Shown here piece by piece: positions 15,868-24,221 of a stretch of 40,318 nt of DNA. How positions within the stretch are numbered: the stretch's first letter is position 1; the number at the start of each line of letters is the position of its first letter. Location: contig DFFP01000016.1 of NCBI GenBank assembly GCA_002372275.1, positions 1 to 40,318 on the forward strand, given 5' to 3'. This stretch comes from Alphaproteobacteria bacterium UBA3773. GTDB lineage: Bacteria; Pseudomonadota; Alphaproteobacteria; RF32; CAG-239. Under the pieces are notes generated by a model. It had not been told where the DNA came from. It worked only from the letters and a program-made list of their open reading frames with translations, and ran no database searches. Made by a program: the position numbers and the translations under genes.

Positions 15868-16447
15868 AGGCTATCCAATGCATAATATGTTCCAAGGGCA
15901 TTTGAGAAAGCACTTTGCCAGACGGACCGGTTTGTCTTACCCAATATTTGCCGTCATAATGCTTATGCACGGTTGCTTGTTTGTCCTTGTTCAGATAAGA
16001 CATATAAATCTTGTCTGTCAATAAAACATGATAGCCGTCTGAAGCCAAAATGTCTTGTCTTTGAAGTTCTTCTAAAACGCGTTCGCGTGCTTTGGAAGAG
16101 ATGTTACTGTTATCGACGACATTTGTGATTTCATAGCGCCTTAAGACATTCCACACAGCGCCGGTTTTGTCGATGTATTGCGTTGTATATGCAATACGAA
16201 ATTTTGGCCAAGAGAGCATGATTTGAGAGGCTTTGGACCATACGGTCAATTTGATGTACAGGAAATGTCCGTCTTCATCAAAATAGGCGACATAATTTTC
16301 ACCGGAGAAAACGGTACCTTTTAAGGCATACATTTTTCCTACCATACTGACATTGAGACGTTTGAGCCAATTCTTTGCCAAATCATGTGTCACAAAGGTG
16401 TTGTCTTTTTTAAAAACAACAGGTCTTAAAAAGCTAAATCGTTTCAT
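15866..16447 (-). CDS. Member A of a four-gene tandem family of unknown function
   Basis: The protein is 193 aa from the ATG ending at 16447; the open frame is longer but starts upstream of the mapped promoter. It has no signal peptide. Its N-terminal half matches genes at 16577 and 18077: T-H-D-L-A-K-N-W-L-K-R-L against T-H-R-L-S-R-M-W-L-K-K-L, then Y-A-L-K-G ... Y-F-D-E-D-G-H-F-L-Y-I-K. The latter resembles short beta-hairpin repeats with an acidic turn (Y-D-x-x-G-x-F). No Shine-Dalgarno is visible; a TTGACA/TACCCT promoter lies about 45 bp upstream. The function is unknown. Confidence 0.75.
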   Translation of the reverse strand: MKRFSFLRPVVFKKDNTFVTHDLAKNWLKRLNVSMVGKMYALKGTVFSGENYVAYFDEDGHFLYIKLTVWSKASQIMLSWPKFRIAYTTQYIDKTGAVWNVLRRYEITNVVDNSNISSKARERVLEELQRQDILASDGYHVLLTDKIYMSYLNKDKQATVHKHYDGKYWVRQTGPSGKVLSQMPLEHIMHWIA

Positions 16448-16490
16448 AATGTTTAAATTATTGGTTATACTAATAAATTTTTCTTTGCTA

Positions 16491-16519
16491 AGGGTAGAAG
16501 AAAATAAAAAATTTGTCAA
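16491..16519 (-). promoter_or_regulatory. Promoter of family member A
   Basis: TTGACA (16519-16514), a 17-bp spacer starting AATTTTTTATTTTC, and TACCCT (16496-16491) on the minus strand. The -35 and spacer closely match the promoters of members C and D. Confidence 0.75.
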
Positions 16520-16542
16520 TATTTTTTTATTATATGTAAAAT

Positions 16543-16570
16543 AAAAAAAACCGCTTCATTGAAAGCGGTT
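16543..16570 (-). terminator. Terminator of family member B
   Basis: An 8-bp stem AACCGCTT/AAGCGGTT (16549-16556 with 16563-16570), T-tailed on the minus strand, lies just after the stop of member B. Confidence 0.85.
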
Positions 16571-16576
16571 TTTTTG

Positions 16577-17227
16577 TTAGCGCACATGAAGAGCTTTCCA
16601 AAACTCATGATGTACTTTCGGCATCTTAAAAAAGATGTTTTTCTCGATGTCTTCGTGTTCATAAAGAAGCACGCCGTCGTTGTTTGCTGTTCGAATCTCA
16701 GTGGCAACGTCATCCGGTGCCAATTGAGACATACGAGTTTCTTTTAAAAGCTTAACGACAATTTCACTTGCCTCAAAGTTCAATCCCTGTTGTTTTAACG
16801 CATCAGAAATTTCTTGTTGCAAACTGGCTTGCGAAAACATCAAACTTTCAGGATCTTTCGGCCATTCGACGTTTTGTTGCCAAGACAAATTTTTGTCTCT
16901 GGCCTCATTGATCTGATAGTTTTTTTCGATCAGGTATTCCTGACCGCCGGCAGTCACCGTTCTTGTGATGTGCGAAAGATAAATTTCAAGCCACGGATCT
17001 TGATTGCTTATGGCTTTTGACCAAAAGTCTGTCCGCACAAACAGAAACTCTCCTGTTTTGGCATAAAAAGCCTCAAACGAATCGCCTTGCGGCGTGTGTC
17101 CGCTTAAGACATACCGGTTGTCTTGAAGTGTGTAACCGAGTTTTTTAAGCCACATGCGAGACAAACGATGTGTTTTGAAATCCCCGCTTGCATCAAATGC
17201 AATGGGCTGTAAACCAACGTAGAGCAT
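16577..17227 (-). CDS. Member B of the tandem family of unknown function
   Basis: The protein is 216 aa from the ATG ending at 17227 (an in-frame extension overlaps the previous gene and lacks a ribosome site). It is clearly homologous end to end to member D: both begin with P-I-A-F-D, share F-K-T-H-R-L-S-R-M-W-L-K-K-L and Y-V-L-S-G-x-T-P-Q-G, T-V-T-A-G-G-Q-E in the middle, and end with P-x-V-H-x-x-F-W-x-x-L-H. It has no signal peptide, membrane segment or Cys cluster. It lies 43 bp downstream of member C with no promoter between, so C and B are probably one transcript. The function is unknown. Confidence 0.75.
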   Translation of the reverse strand: MLYVGLQPIAFDASGDFKTHRLSRMWLKKLGYTLQDNRYVLSGHTPQGDSFEAFYAKTGEFLFVRTDFWSKAISNQDPWLEIYLSHITRTVTAGGQEYLIEKNYQINEARDKNLSWQQNVEWPKDPESLMFSQASLQQEISDALKQQGLNFEASEIVVKLLKETRMSQLAPDDVATEIRTANNDGVLLYEHEDIEKNIFFKMPKVHHEFWKALHVR

Positions 17228-17270
17228 AACGATAGTGTTTAAAAGGTTAAACAATAAACATTCAAAGGGT

Positions 17271-17933
17271 TCAAGAAAATTCCTTTTCCTGCGGATCATC
17301 AAAACAAAATCTTGTGATTTGTTTCCAGTGATAAACCGGAAATTTTTTTTCAGTGGTTTGCTGCCACGTTCCATCACTTTGATATACTTCTGTTTCGATT
17401 TTTTCAATCACCGAATCCTTAAAGGAAAGTTTTCGGCGCACAACTTCATATCCTATCCAAGAGATAAACTCCCTTGATAAAAGATAATGTTTCCGCACCA
17501 TTCCGCTTGTTTTCAGATAATCAATCTTAAGCAAACGATTACCAAGATAATCGATGGTCCATTCGTAGTTTACACAAGAAACCTGCGGTTGTTCTTTAAT
17601 CGGCTCATACAAACGTACGGGCGCACGCAACGTTAGGTGAAAACAATGAAAAAGTCCGTTTCTATCGTAAACGGCCTGATAATTTCTATGTCCGTTTCGT
17701 TGTGTAAAAACGAGATAGTTCTGCTCTTTGCTGATGTATTTATGGTAAAATAACACATCAAATAAGGTCAGATTTCTCACCGATAAAGCGGTTGGAATGA
17801 TTTCCTTTTCATGCAATTTATTGACTTGTTTTTCAAGCTCTGAGAGTGAAAAACGAATTTGGCTTTTGCAAAGCAAAATGCCGTTACCAACAAAAGCCAC
17901 CGGCTCTTTTTGGTTAAAATTAAATAGTTTCAT
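17271..17933 (-). CDS. Member C, divergent, of the tandem family
   Basis: The protein is 220 aa starting M-K-L-F-N-F-N-Q-K. Similarity to A, B and D is weak and confined to the order of elements, for example Y-L-V-F-T-Q-R-N-G ... Y-Q-A-V-Y-D-R-N-G-L-F-H-C-F-H-L, which matches the F-Y-A-K-T-G-E-F-L-F-V hairpin of B. The strand-rich middle and charged C-terminus give no further clue. The ATG lacks a Shine-Dalgarno site and is preceded by A-A-T-A-C-T-A-C-A, which also precedes D. A consensus promoter sits about 45 bp upstream. Confidence 0.7.
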   Translation of the reverse strand: MKLFNFNQKEPVAFVGNGILLCKSQIRFSLSELEKQVNKLHEKEIIPTALSVRNLTLFDVLFYHKYISKEQNYLVFTQRNGHRNYQAVYDRNGLFHCFHLTLRAPVRLYEPIKEQPQVSCVNYEWTIDYLGNRLLKIDYLKTSGMVRKHYLLSREFISWIGYEVVRRKLSFKDSVIEKIETEVYQSDGTWQQTTEKKFPVYHWKQITRFCFDDPQEKEFS

Positions 17934-17980
17934 ATGTATGTAGTATTAAAATGATTTCTAAATAATGAAAAAGTAAGGGT

Positions 17981-18009
17981 AGTGTATTAAAAAACAAAAA
18001 ATTTGTCAA
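17981..18009 (-). promoter_or_regulatory. Promoter of family members C and B
   Basis: TTGACA (18009-18004), a 17-bp spacer AATTTTTTGTTTTTTAA and TACACT (17986-17981) on the minus strand. Confidence 0.78.
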
Positions 18010-18031
18010 GATTTTTTTATTATTGTAAATA

Positions 18032-18078
18032 TAAAAAAAATAAGAAACCGCTTTTGAAAAAAAAAGCGGTTTCTTATT
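18032..18078 (-). terminator. Terminator of family member D
   Basis: A 17-bp stem (18039-18055 with 18062-18078) contains GAAACCGC/GCGGTTTC and is T-tailed on the minus strand. It overlaps the stop codon of member D and lies just upstream of the promoter of member C. Confidence 0.9.
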
Positions 18079-18718
18079 AGTAGAGGTGAAGATCTCTCCA
18101 AAAAATACGATGTACTTGCGGCAAAGGCAGGCAGATAAAGTTTTTGGGGTTCTCCAGTTCATAAATAGGTACATCGTCATTTTTGTTTGCGATGCGAAGT
18201 TCACCGGCAATGTCATCCTTGTTGAGCTGCGAGGTTAAATTCTCGTTTAAGGCAGTGACAGTGATCTCATAGGGCTTACACATAAAACCTTGCTGTGTAA
18301 GTGCGCGTGAAACTTCTTGCGGCAGATAAAGAGGAGAGTATTTTGAAAGCTCGCGTTTCTCAAGATCTTCCGGCCATTTCGAGCGATTTTTCGATTGATT
18401 AACTCGATAATCCCTTTTTCTGATCAGCTCCTGACCACCTGCCGTGACCGTTTTTTTAACATACGAAATAAATGCACTGAAAAACGGTTTTGCAACGACA
18501 TTGGCCTTTGCCCAACTTTCGACGGTGACAAACAAAAACTGTCCTTTTTTGTCGTAATGTGCCTCATAAGGATTGCCTTGAGGCGTTTGCCCCGATAACA
18601 CATAATGTTCGTTTTTTATGGTATAATCGAGTTTTTTGAGCCACATGCGCGACAAACGATGTGTTTTGAAGTTCCCGTTTACATCAAATGCAATGGGGAT
18701 AAAACCAAAATAAAGCAT
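18077..18718 (-). CDS. Member D of the tandem family of unknown function
   Basis: The 213-aa protein is closely similar to member B throughout (F-K-T-H-R-L-S-R-M-W-L-K-K-L-D-Y, Y-V-L-S-G-Q-T-P-Q-G, V-T-A-G-G-Q-E, final F-W-R-D-L-H). It is predicted to have beta-hairpins in the first half and helices in the second. It has no signal peptide and no catalytic-looking motif. The start lacks a Shine-Dalgarno; A-A-T-A-C-T-A-C-A lies just before the ATG. Its promoter leaves a leader of about 140 nt. Tandem copies with individual promoters suggest recent expansion of a lineage-specific family. Confidence 0.75.
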   Translation of the reverse strand: MLYFGFIPIAFDVNGNFKTHRLSRMWLKKLDYTIKNEHYVLSGQTPQGNPYEAHYDKKGQFLFVTVESWAKANVVAKPFFSAFISYVKKTVTAGGQELIRKRDYRVNQSKNRSKWPEDLEKRELSKYSPLYLPQEVSRALTQQGFMCKPYEITVTALNENLTSQLNKDDIAGELRIANKNDDVPIYELENPKNFICLPLPQVHRIFWRDLHLY

Positions 18719-18864
18719 AATTGTAGTATTTTAAGGTAAAACAAAATCAAAGAAAAATAAGAAATTTTCTCTTATTTACAAACTCGTTCAATCAATTTTA
18801 CCAATGAAATTCCAACGTTTTTTGGAAAGGTGAAATGATATCTTAATAATGAATGAGTGGCTAA

Positions 18865-18893
18865 AATATACAAAAGCAATAAAAAATTGTCAA
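18865..18893 (-). promoter_or_regulatory. Promoter of family member D
   Basis: TTGACA (18893-18888), a 17-bp spacer ATTTTTTATTGCTTTTG and TATATT (18870-18865) on the minus strand. Confidence 0.75.
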
Positions 18894-18985
18894 GTTTATA
18901 GTGTAAAGCGCTTCAAAAAAATAAACTTGCCAAGAACAAAGAAAGTGCTTATTTTAGAAAAAACAAAAATATTCGGAGAAAAATT

Positions 18986-20458
18986 ATGCGCAAAACATAT
19001 CTGATTGCTTTATCGGTTTTTTCAGCGGCAACAATTGCGTCGGCTCAAGTTCTTGAACCTGTTTCAAAAGATTTAAGCTTGAGTATTTATAACAACGATT
19101 TGGCGCTTGTCAAAGACGTCAGAAGCGTTGCTTTTGAAAAGGGCGTCAATGATATTTCGTTTGTGGGGGTAGCCTCATCCATTAAACCCTCGAGTGTGAT
19201 TATTATAGGTAACCAAATTCGTGTTTTGGAACAAAATTATGATTATGCGCTGATCACACCATATAATATTTTAGAAAAAAGTGTCGGACAAACCGTTAAA
19301 ACAGTCAAAGAAAACCCAAAAACGGGAGAAGATAATTTTTCATCTGCCAAGCTTTTGAGTTATCAAAACGGCGAACCTGTTTTGCTTTTTGATTACGGTA
19401 TTGAGCCGAATTTTAGCGGGCGCATTATTTTAGATCAAATTCCGCAAGGGCTTAATCAAAAGCCGACTTTGGCGGCCAAAATTTCAAGTGATAAGGCCGA
19501 AACAAAAGATTTAACTCTTGCTTATTTAACAAACGGCATTTCGTGGAAAACGGACTATGTGGCTTCTGTTAAAAATGAGAGCTTACTTGATTTAACCGGA
19601 TGGGTCACGATTTCAAATAATTCGGGGGTTGCTTACGAAAATGCTTTTATACAACTCATTGCAGGTCAGATAAGCGAAACACGCGCATACGGTGTGGCCG
19701 CGCCGCGCAATATGATGATGGCAAAGGCCGCTGTTTCATTTGATGCTGCTGAAATGGCAGAGGGCGCAAATATCACCCCCGAAAGTGTGAGTGCTTATCA
19801 GCTTTATACACTGCCCAATCGCACAACCATCAAAGACAATCAAAGCAAGCAATTAAGTTTGATTGAAAAAAATGATGTGTCATATCAAAAAGAGGGAAGA
19901 CTCCGCTCACCGCTTTATTTTAACGCAGATTATGCCGGTCATTTTGAAAAACTTCATCCGGCGGTTTATTACATTTTGGAAAACACAGAAAAGTCAAATC
20001 TCGGAATTGCCTTGCCAAGAGGAGTGATGCGTTTTTATGAAAATGATTCAAAATCTCGTTTGCAATTTATCGGCGAAAATGCCATCAAAGAAACGGCGAT
20101 CGGTGAAAAACTTGAGCTGAAGCTGGGAGAGATGTTTGATGTCTTTGTACAAGGCCAAACAAAAAAAGTTCGAAAAATATCTGAAAATATCATCAAAGAT
20201 TTGGATGGCAATTGCCCGCGTTATAAGTTAAAACGGGCCTATGATGTCGAAATTGTTTTTCAAAACGGGGGCGACAAAGAGGTGCAAATTGTCTTGACAC
20301 AAAATTTACCGCCTGAAACAATCATTGCAAGCGAGAGCGTTAAAGGAAAAGCCAAAAACGGCGAAGAATATGAGTGGCGCTTAACACTTTCCAAAAATGA
20401 TAAAAAAACGCTCACCTATACGGTAGAAGTGATGTCTGAAGAAAGGCGTTGTCATTAA
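18986..20458 (+). CDS. Exported DUF4139-domain protein
   Basis: The 490-aa protein has a signal peptide (M-R-K-T-Y-L-I-A-L ... I-A-S-A-Q). Its layout fits COG5316/DUF4139: an N-terminal D-L-S-L-S-I-Y-N-N-D-L-A-L-V-K-D-V-R segment, the strand-rich middle T-L-A-Y-L-T-N-G-I-S-W-K-T-D-Y and V-T-I-S-N-N-S-G-V-A-Y-E-N-A, and a C-terminal part with P-R-G-V-M-R-F-Y-E-N-D and V-E-I-V-F-Q-N. The family is common in bacteria and its biochemical role is unknown. It probably acts in the periplasm. GGAG lies 8 nt before the ATG. The gene stands alone, divergent from member D of the tandem family. Confidence 0.88.
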   Translation: MRKTYLIALSVFSAATIASAQVLEPVSKDLSLSIYNNDLALVKDVRSVAFEKGVNDISFVGVASSIKPSSVIIIGNQIRVLEQNYDYALITPYNILEKSVGQTVKTVKENPKTGEDNFSSAKLLSYQNGEPVLLFDYGIEPNFSGRIILDQIPQGLNQKPTLAAKISSDKAETKDLTLAYLTNGISWKTDYVASVKNESLLDLTGWVTISNNSGVAYENAFIQLIAGQISETRAYGVAAPRNMMMAKAAVSFDAAEMAEGANITPESVSAYQLYTLPNRTTIKDNQSKQLSLIEKNDVSYQKEGRLRSPLYFNADYAGHFEKLHPAVYYILENTEKSNLGIALPRGVMRFYENDSKSRLQFIGENAIKETAIGEKLELKLGEMFDVFVQGQTKKVRKISENIIKDLDGNCPRYKLKRAYDVEIVFQNGGDKEVQIVLTQNLPPETIIASESVKGKAKNGEEYEWRLTLSKNDKKTLTYTVEVMSEERRCH

Positions 20459-20521
20459 AAAATGTCACAAAAATTGCATTTTCTTTAACAAAAAGTTCAC
20501 AAAAAAAACAGAGATTTTATC

Positions 20522-20550
20522 TTTACATCTTTGTTTTTATTGTGTACACT
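20522..20550 (+). promoter_or_regulatory. Promoter of the Cys-rich protein gene
   Basis: TTTACA (20522-20527), a 17-bp spacer and TACACT (20545-20550) lie about 85 bp before the start codon. Confidence 0.72.
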
Positions 20551-20635
20551 AAAAGTAGTTTAAACTTCAGCGTATGACTCTGTTTGAAATGTTATGAGTT
20601 GTTCGCCGGCAGATATATATCGGAAGGAAACGGGC

Positions 20636-22819
20636 ATGTTCCAGAATGTAGTTAAATTTACTTATAAAACGAGCTTGATGACATGTAGTTGTCTTTGTGC
20701 AGCCTCATTTGCGGCGCGGGCTTCTGAAATGCAATGCTTCAATGTCAATTGCGAAAGTCTCGGCTATACAAATGTTGAGGATTTGGGTGACACACCTTGT
20801 AAAAGCTTTTTAACCTGTCCTTATGACCCGAGATATATTAAATGTGATTTATTGCCGACGTGTGAAAATTTAGGTTTTACAAACGATGATAAATCTGCTT
20901 GGTGTACGAATCTTGTCCGTTGCCCGACGGATCCTTCCTATACGCTTTGTAAATCTCTTTGCAGCAAATGCCCTGAGGGAACGGCACTCGATCCGGCAGA
21001 ACTTGGTTGTACAGACGGATACGAAGCTGCTCTGGATCAAGATGGAATTGCCATCACCAACGATTGCAGTTATACCTGTTATAGATGCAGTGATGGGGGA
21101 ACAGATACTTCTTATTGGTGTGAGGATCCGGAAGATGCAGAACATAAAGAGTGTGTTGAAGAAAAGGGGTATAGCGACGATTCATGCAGTTGCGAATCAA
21201 ACCGCCATACGGAAAGCGAGTGTCCTGAAGGAACATATATCGTTGAGGTTCGTTACCCGACCACTGTCCGTAATGCAAAAGGAGGAGAACATTATATTTG
21301 TGCACCTTGTCCAAAAGGTTTAACGAATTCCGGGAAAAATAATTACGACTGTATGACAACGGATGAAAACGGGGATCCGGTTCCAAACTGTGATACTAAT
21401 AAAGGATATTACAATAAATGTCAGACGGGTTGGGAGGTATGTCGTGAAGTTCATACGGAATTCGGTACCTGTTATATGAATGCTGACAAGTGCGGCGAAG
21501 GTACCTTAACGGAGGCAAATGGTGTTTATATGACCAGACCTTCAACCACCGGTCATAGAATAACGGAAATAAATGATTCTTTTGAAAATACTTGCTACCA
21601 ATTAACTTGCGCTTATGATACGGAAACGGGTTGCCGAAAAGCATTTAGTGAGTATGGTACTTATGGCGCTAAGTGTATAGAAGATAAATATACTTGCTTT
21701 GTTTTTCATGATTGTAATGAAGGTTATGAGTGGAGTCCTTCTTCTTCTGCTTGTGTTTGTAATACATTGACGCATCCCTACGACGTTTATAATATTCCTG
21801 ATTATAGTACACCTATCGAAGATGAAAAGTGCTGGGATGGTAGTGAATATATCTATAAAGACTTTAAGTGTGATGGTAGCCACGTCAAAAAAAACGGTAA
21901 ATGTTTATGCCCGGATATTTATTCTATCTCAGAACATGATATCCCTAGTCATGCTATCGGCGTTGATCCTTGCACAGATAGTGATGATGACACTTTCTTT
22001 AAAAGTTGGGAATGTGTTGATGGTTATACTCCCGATGGTAATGACGGTTGCATGAAGAAAACATGTCACTCAATTAATGAAAATTATTTTCCGTTACCTG
22101 ATATAAGCGGTTTAACTTTTAATCAGCAAAGTATGGCTCAGTCTATTATTAAATCGTTTTATCAATTGGCTGGTGCAGTAGGTTCTGATGGGGCTTGTTA
22201 TAGGCAAAAACCATGTCAGCAGATCAATGCTGCTTATTTTGAGGGTGCAGGTATGGCAAGTGATTCTGATTGCAACAGTAATGATTATACTTGCCGATTA
22301 CCTCCTAGTATTCCGAATGCAGGGGCTGAGGCGTTAATGAGGAGTTTAGGTCTCCCCAGTTTGTCTTGCTATAGCAAATCTTGTAACACTTCTGTTTATA
22401 AGTACGCTATTAAACCTGAAAATGGCTATTTGGTTGAGCCGAAGTGTACAGATAGTCAAGGAACACATTATAGTGATAGGGCATGTAATGCAGCAGTATC
22501 CGGATATCAATCTTTGACACTTGAAGGTAATGTTTGTCTCCTTCCGGTTTTGGAGTGTGTTTATGGTAGAATGATGGTGCTTCATAATCGTAATTTAACA
22601 GAAAAATATGGTATTCCTTACACAAATATAACATCCATATCTTATTATGATGAGAATAAAACATTGCTGGCACAATATACAACTATAACAGGAGCAAATG
22701 ATGCGTCCGGATATGCATATGAAAATTCAGACGGATCACATCTATCAGGAAAATACTATGTTGTTATACATACCGGAGGTAAGGATTATAGAACAAATAT
22801 GGCCAGCTGTTCACAATAG
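20636..22819 (+). CDS. Large cysteine-rich secreted repeat protein
   Basis: The start at 20636 has AAGGA about 8 nt upstream; an upstream ATG at 20594 has none. The 727-aa product has an N-terminal signal peptide (F-T-Y-K-T-S-L-M-T-C-S-C-L ... A-R-A-S-E) and dozens of regularly spaced Cys. Early units repeat C-x-x-L-G-(Y/F)-T-N ... C-x-x-(L/F)-x-x-C-P-x-D-P-x-Y-x-x-C, and later ones take the form C-P-E-G-T, C-x-x-G-Y and C-L-C-P. Such spacing points to many small disulfide-bonded modules, as in adhesins or surface proteins. The exported glutaredoxin-like protein (13198) might assist folding. The identity and target are unknown. Confidence 0.85.
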   Translation: MFQNVVKFTYKTSLMTCSCLCAASFAARASEMQCFNVNCESLGYTNVEDLGDTPCKSFLTCPYDPRYIKCDLLPTCENLGFTNDDKSAWCTNLVRCPTDPSYTLCKSLCSKCPEGTALDPAELGCTDGYEAALDQDGIAITNDCSYTCYRCSDGGTDTSYWCEDPEDAEHKECVEEKGYSDDSCSCESNRHTESECPEGTYIVEVRYPTTVRNAKGGEHYICAPCPKGLTNSGKNNYDCMTTDENGDPVPNCDTNKGYYNKCQTGWEVCREVHTEFGTCYMNADKCGEGTLTEANGVYMTRPSTTGHRITEINDSFENTCYQLTCAYDTETGCRKAFSEYGTYGAKCIEDKYTCFVFHDCNEGYEWSPSSSACVCNTLTHPYDVYNIPDYSTPIEDEKCWDGSEYIYKDFKCDGSHVKKNGKCLCPDIYSISEHDIPSHAIGVDPCTDSDDDTFFKSWECVDGYTPDGNDGCMKKTCHSINENYFPLPDISGLTFNQQSMAQSIIKSFYQLAGAVGSDGACYRQKPCQQINAAYFEGAGMASDSDCNSNDYTCRLPPSIPNAGAEALMRSLGLPSLSCYSKSCNTSVYKYAIKPENGYLVEPKCTDSQGTHYSDRACNAAVSGYQSLTLEGNVCLLPVLECVYGRMMVLHNRNLTEKYGIPYTNITSISYYDENKTLLAQYTTITGANDASGYAYENSDGSHLSGKYYVVIHTGGKDYRTNMASCSQ

Positions 22820-22938
22820 TTCTGTTTTCAGAATAGCAAAGAGAGACCTGGAAGATTGTGGCGCAGGCAATAGATAGGTTTTAGCCGCCCTAAGTGCGAA
22901 TTCTGTTTGACGTTAGAATCCATTTCTATCATCCTCAG

Positions 22939-22986
22939 CGCCAGCCGCCATCTTACACTGCATAAGCAGGTAGATGGCGGCTGGCG
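22939..22986. repeat. GC-rich 15-bp perfect inverted repeat
   Basis: CGCCAGCCGCCATCT (22939-22953) and its exact reverse complement (22972-22986) enclose 18 bases that hold an inner stem CTGC/GCAG. It is markedly GC-richer than its surroundings and has no T tail, so it is not a normal terminator. It sits between the Cys-rich gene and a gene remnant. It could be a REP-like element, a recombination site or a remnant of a mobile element. Confidence 0.7.
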
Positions 22987-23007
22987 TGTCATTAAACCGT
23001 CAATAGT

Positions 23008-23448
23008 TTAATAAGTAAGGCTGACAGTTGCTGATCCTTCTAAAAGTACATTAACTACTTCGGGGGTATCATCCGTTGTTAAAGATATGGTTCCTGTTGT
23101 CACAATTTGTGTTGTGATTGGAATCGGTTCACAAGTACCAGATTGTGCGAAACCGCCAATCGATAAATTTCCTCTGCAGCTTCCCGCTGACGTAGAACTT
23201 ACTTTAACATAAACTTGTTTGGTTAAATCATTATCTAAACTTATGTTTATATCTCCTTTTAATGTATATTTATTATTAGCGGTTTTTGCTACAGTAGTTG
23301 TATCAAGAAGTTCATTTGCACATGCGCTATATACCTCAAATGTAAGTGTCTGATCAGACCCGCAAGCGCAAAAGCTGTGGTCTAAACAGTCTGCATAAAG
23401 ATTATTAAGATTAACCGTTAAGGTACCATTAATTGAAAATAATATATT
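23008..23448 (-). pseudogene. 5'-truncated gene encoding a Cys- and Thr-rich secreted-type domain
   Basis: On the minus strand a frame stays open for 146 codons and ends at a TAA (23010-23008), but it contains no ATG, GTG or TTG at a plausible position before the conserved-looking part. It encodes the segments C-L-D-H-S-F-C-A-C-G-S-D-Q-T-L-T-F, V-Y-V-K-V-S-S-T-S-A-G-S-C-R-G and T-T-Q-I-V-T-T-G-T-I-S-L-T-T. The Thr/Ser-rich beta-strand pattern with paired Cys resembles a fimbrial or adhesin C-terminal domain. The upstream half is probably lost. It lies directly beside the GC-rich inverted repeat, consistent with a deletion or rearrangement. Confidence 0.6.
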
Positions 23449-23498
23449 TTACACTTAATATGTATTCTGAGAAAGTGTGAATTAAAAGAAGTTTATTT

Positions 23499-24221
23499 TT
23501 ATAAACGCAAAACTCTGTTATACGCCATGATACTTTCAGAGCCGATTGGCTTTATGAGGTGTTCATAATTAAGGAGCTTAAAAACGTAATAATCTTTGAT
23601 ATTGAGATTAGATAGAACCGTTTGAACAAAGAAATCATTTAAGGCAGCCCCTAGTTTCATTCCGCTGTATTTTTCAATGATTTTTTGCCTTGATTCTAAA
23701 ATTTCATATCTTCTTTTTTCATAATAGGAAATCATGTCAATTTCAGTTAAACCTTTTATGATATCTTTGTTTGGTTTAATACGCCACTGATCATTTAAAA
23801 CAGAATATGTTCCGACAAGTAGACGTATTTTTGCTCCCATCTTGATATCTATGCGGCGTCCTTGAAAGTGAAAATGATATTTTTTGAATTGATACATTTG
23901 AGAAGATAAGAACATGTCAAAATGCCTTTGATCTTTAGCGATACTTCGACAAGCGGTATTTTTGACTTCAATAAATAAATCAATGTCTGATTTATCGTGA
24001 TAAAAGTAATCAGCGGATGACCCGCAAAGCAAAATATCTGTTACTTCCATTCCATCAATAAAAGCTATTGTTTCATCAATAATTTTTTGCGCAATTTTGA
24101 GTAACCCTTGACGCACATCAGGTAACATTTTTTGATTTTCATCAAAAATCCAAGGCGCAAGCGTTTTTTGCGGCGTTAAAAGGCGATGAACCGTTGCTTT
24201 TAAATCAAACTTCTGAGGCAT
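23499..24221 (-). CDS. Nucleotidyltransferase-fold protein, active-site residues present
   Basis: This is a 240-aa protein of the polymerase-beta-like nucleotidyltransferase superfamily. It has the G-S motif at Gly67-Ser68, D-I-D at residues 79-81 (S-D-I-D-L-F-I-E) and the third carboxylate in R-R-I-D-I-K (Asp125). Such enzymes add nucleotides to proteins, RNA or antibiotics. The C-terminal half is helical and of unknown type; no HEPN partner is present. AAGGAG precedes the ATG, which lies inside the end of the upstream paralogue (17-bp overlap), so translation of the two is probably coupled. The substrate is unknown. Confidence 0.85.
   Translation of the reverse strand: MPQKFDLKATVHRLLTPQKTLAPWIFDENQKMLPDVRQGLLKIAQKIIDETIAFIDGMEVTDILLCGSSADYFYHDKSDIDLFIEVKNTACRSIAKDQRHFDMFLSSQMYQFKKYHFHFQGRRIDIKMGAKIRLLVGTYSVLNDQWRIKPNKDIIKGLTEIDMISYYEKRRYEILESRQKIIEKYSGMKLGAALNDFFVQTVLSNLNIKDYYVFKLLNYEHLIKPIGSESIMAYNRVLRL

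Noticed and set aside
20870..21386. Several 90-145 codon ORFs overlapping the Cys-rich gene
   Set aside because: They are alternative frames of a long gene with clear signal peptide and repeat periodicity.
22939..22986. Integron attC site
   Set aside because: The expected R'/R'' core motifs (GTTRRRY and partner) are not found at the ends, and no integron integrase is present.
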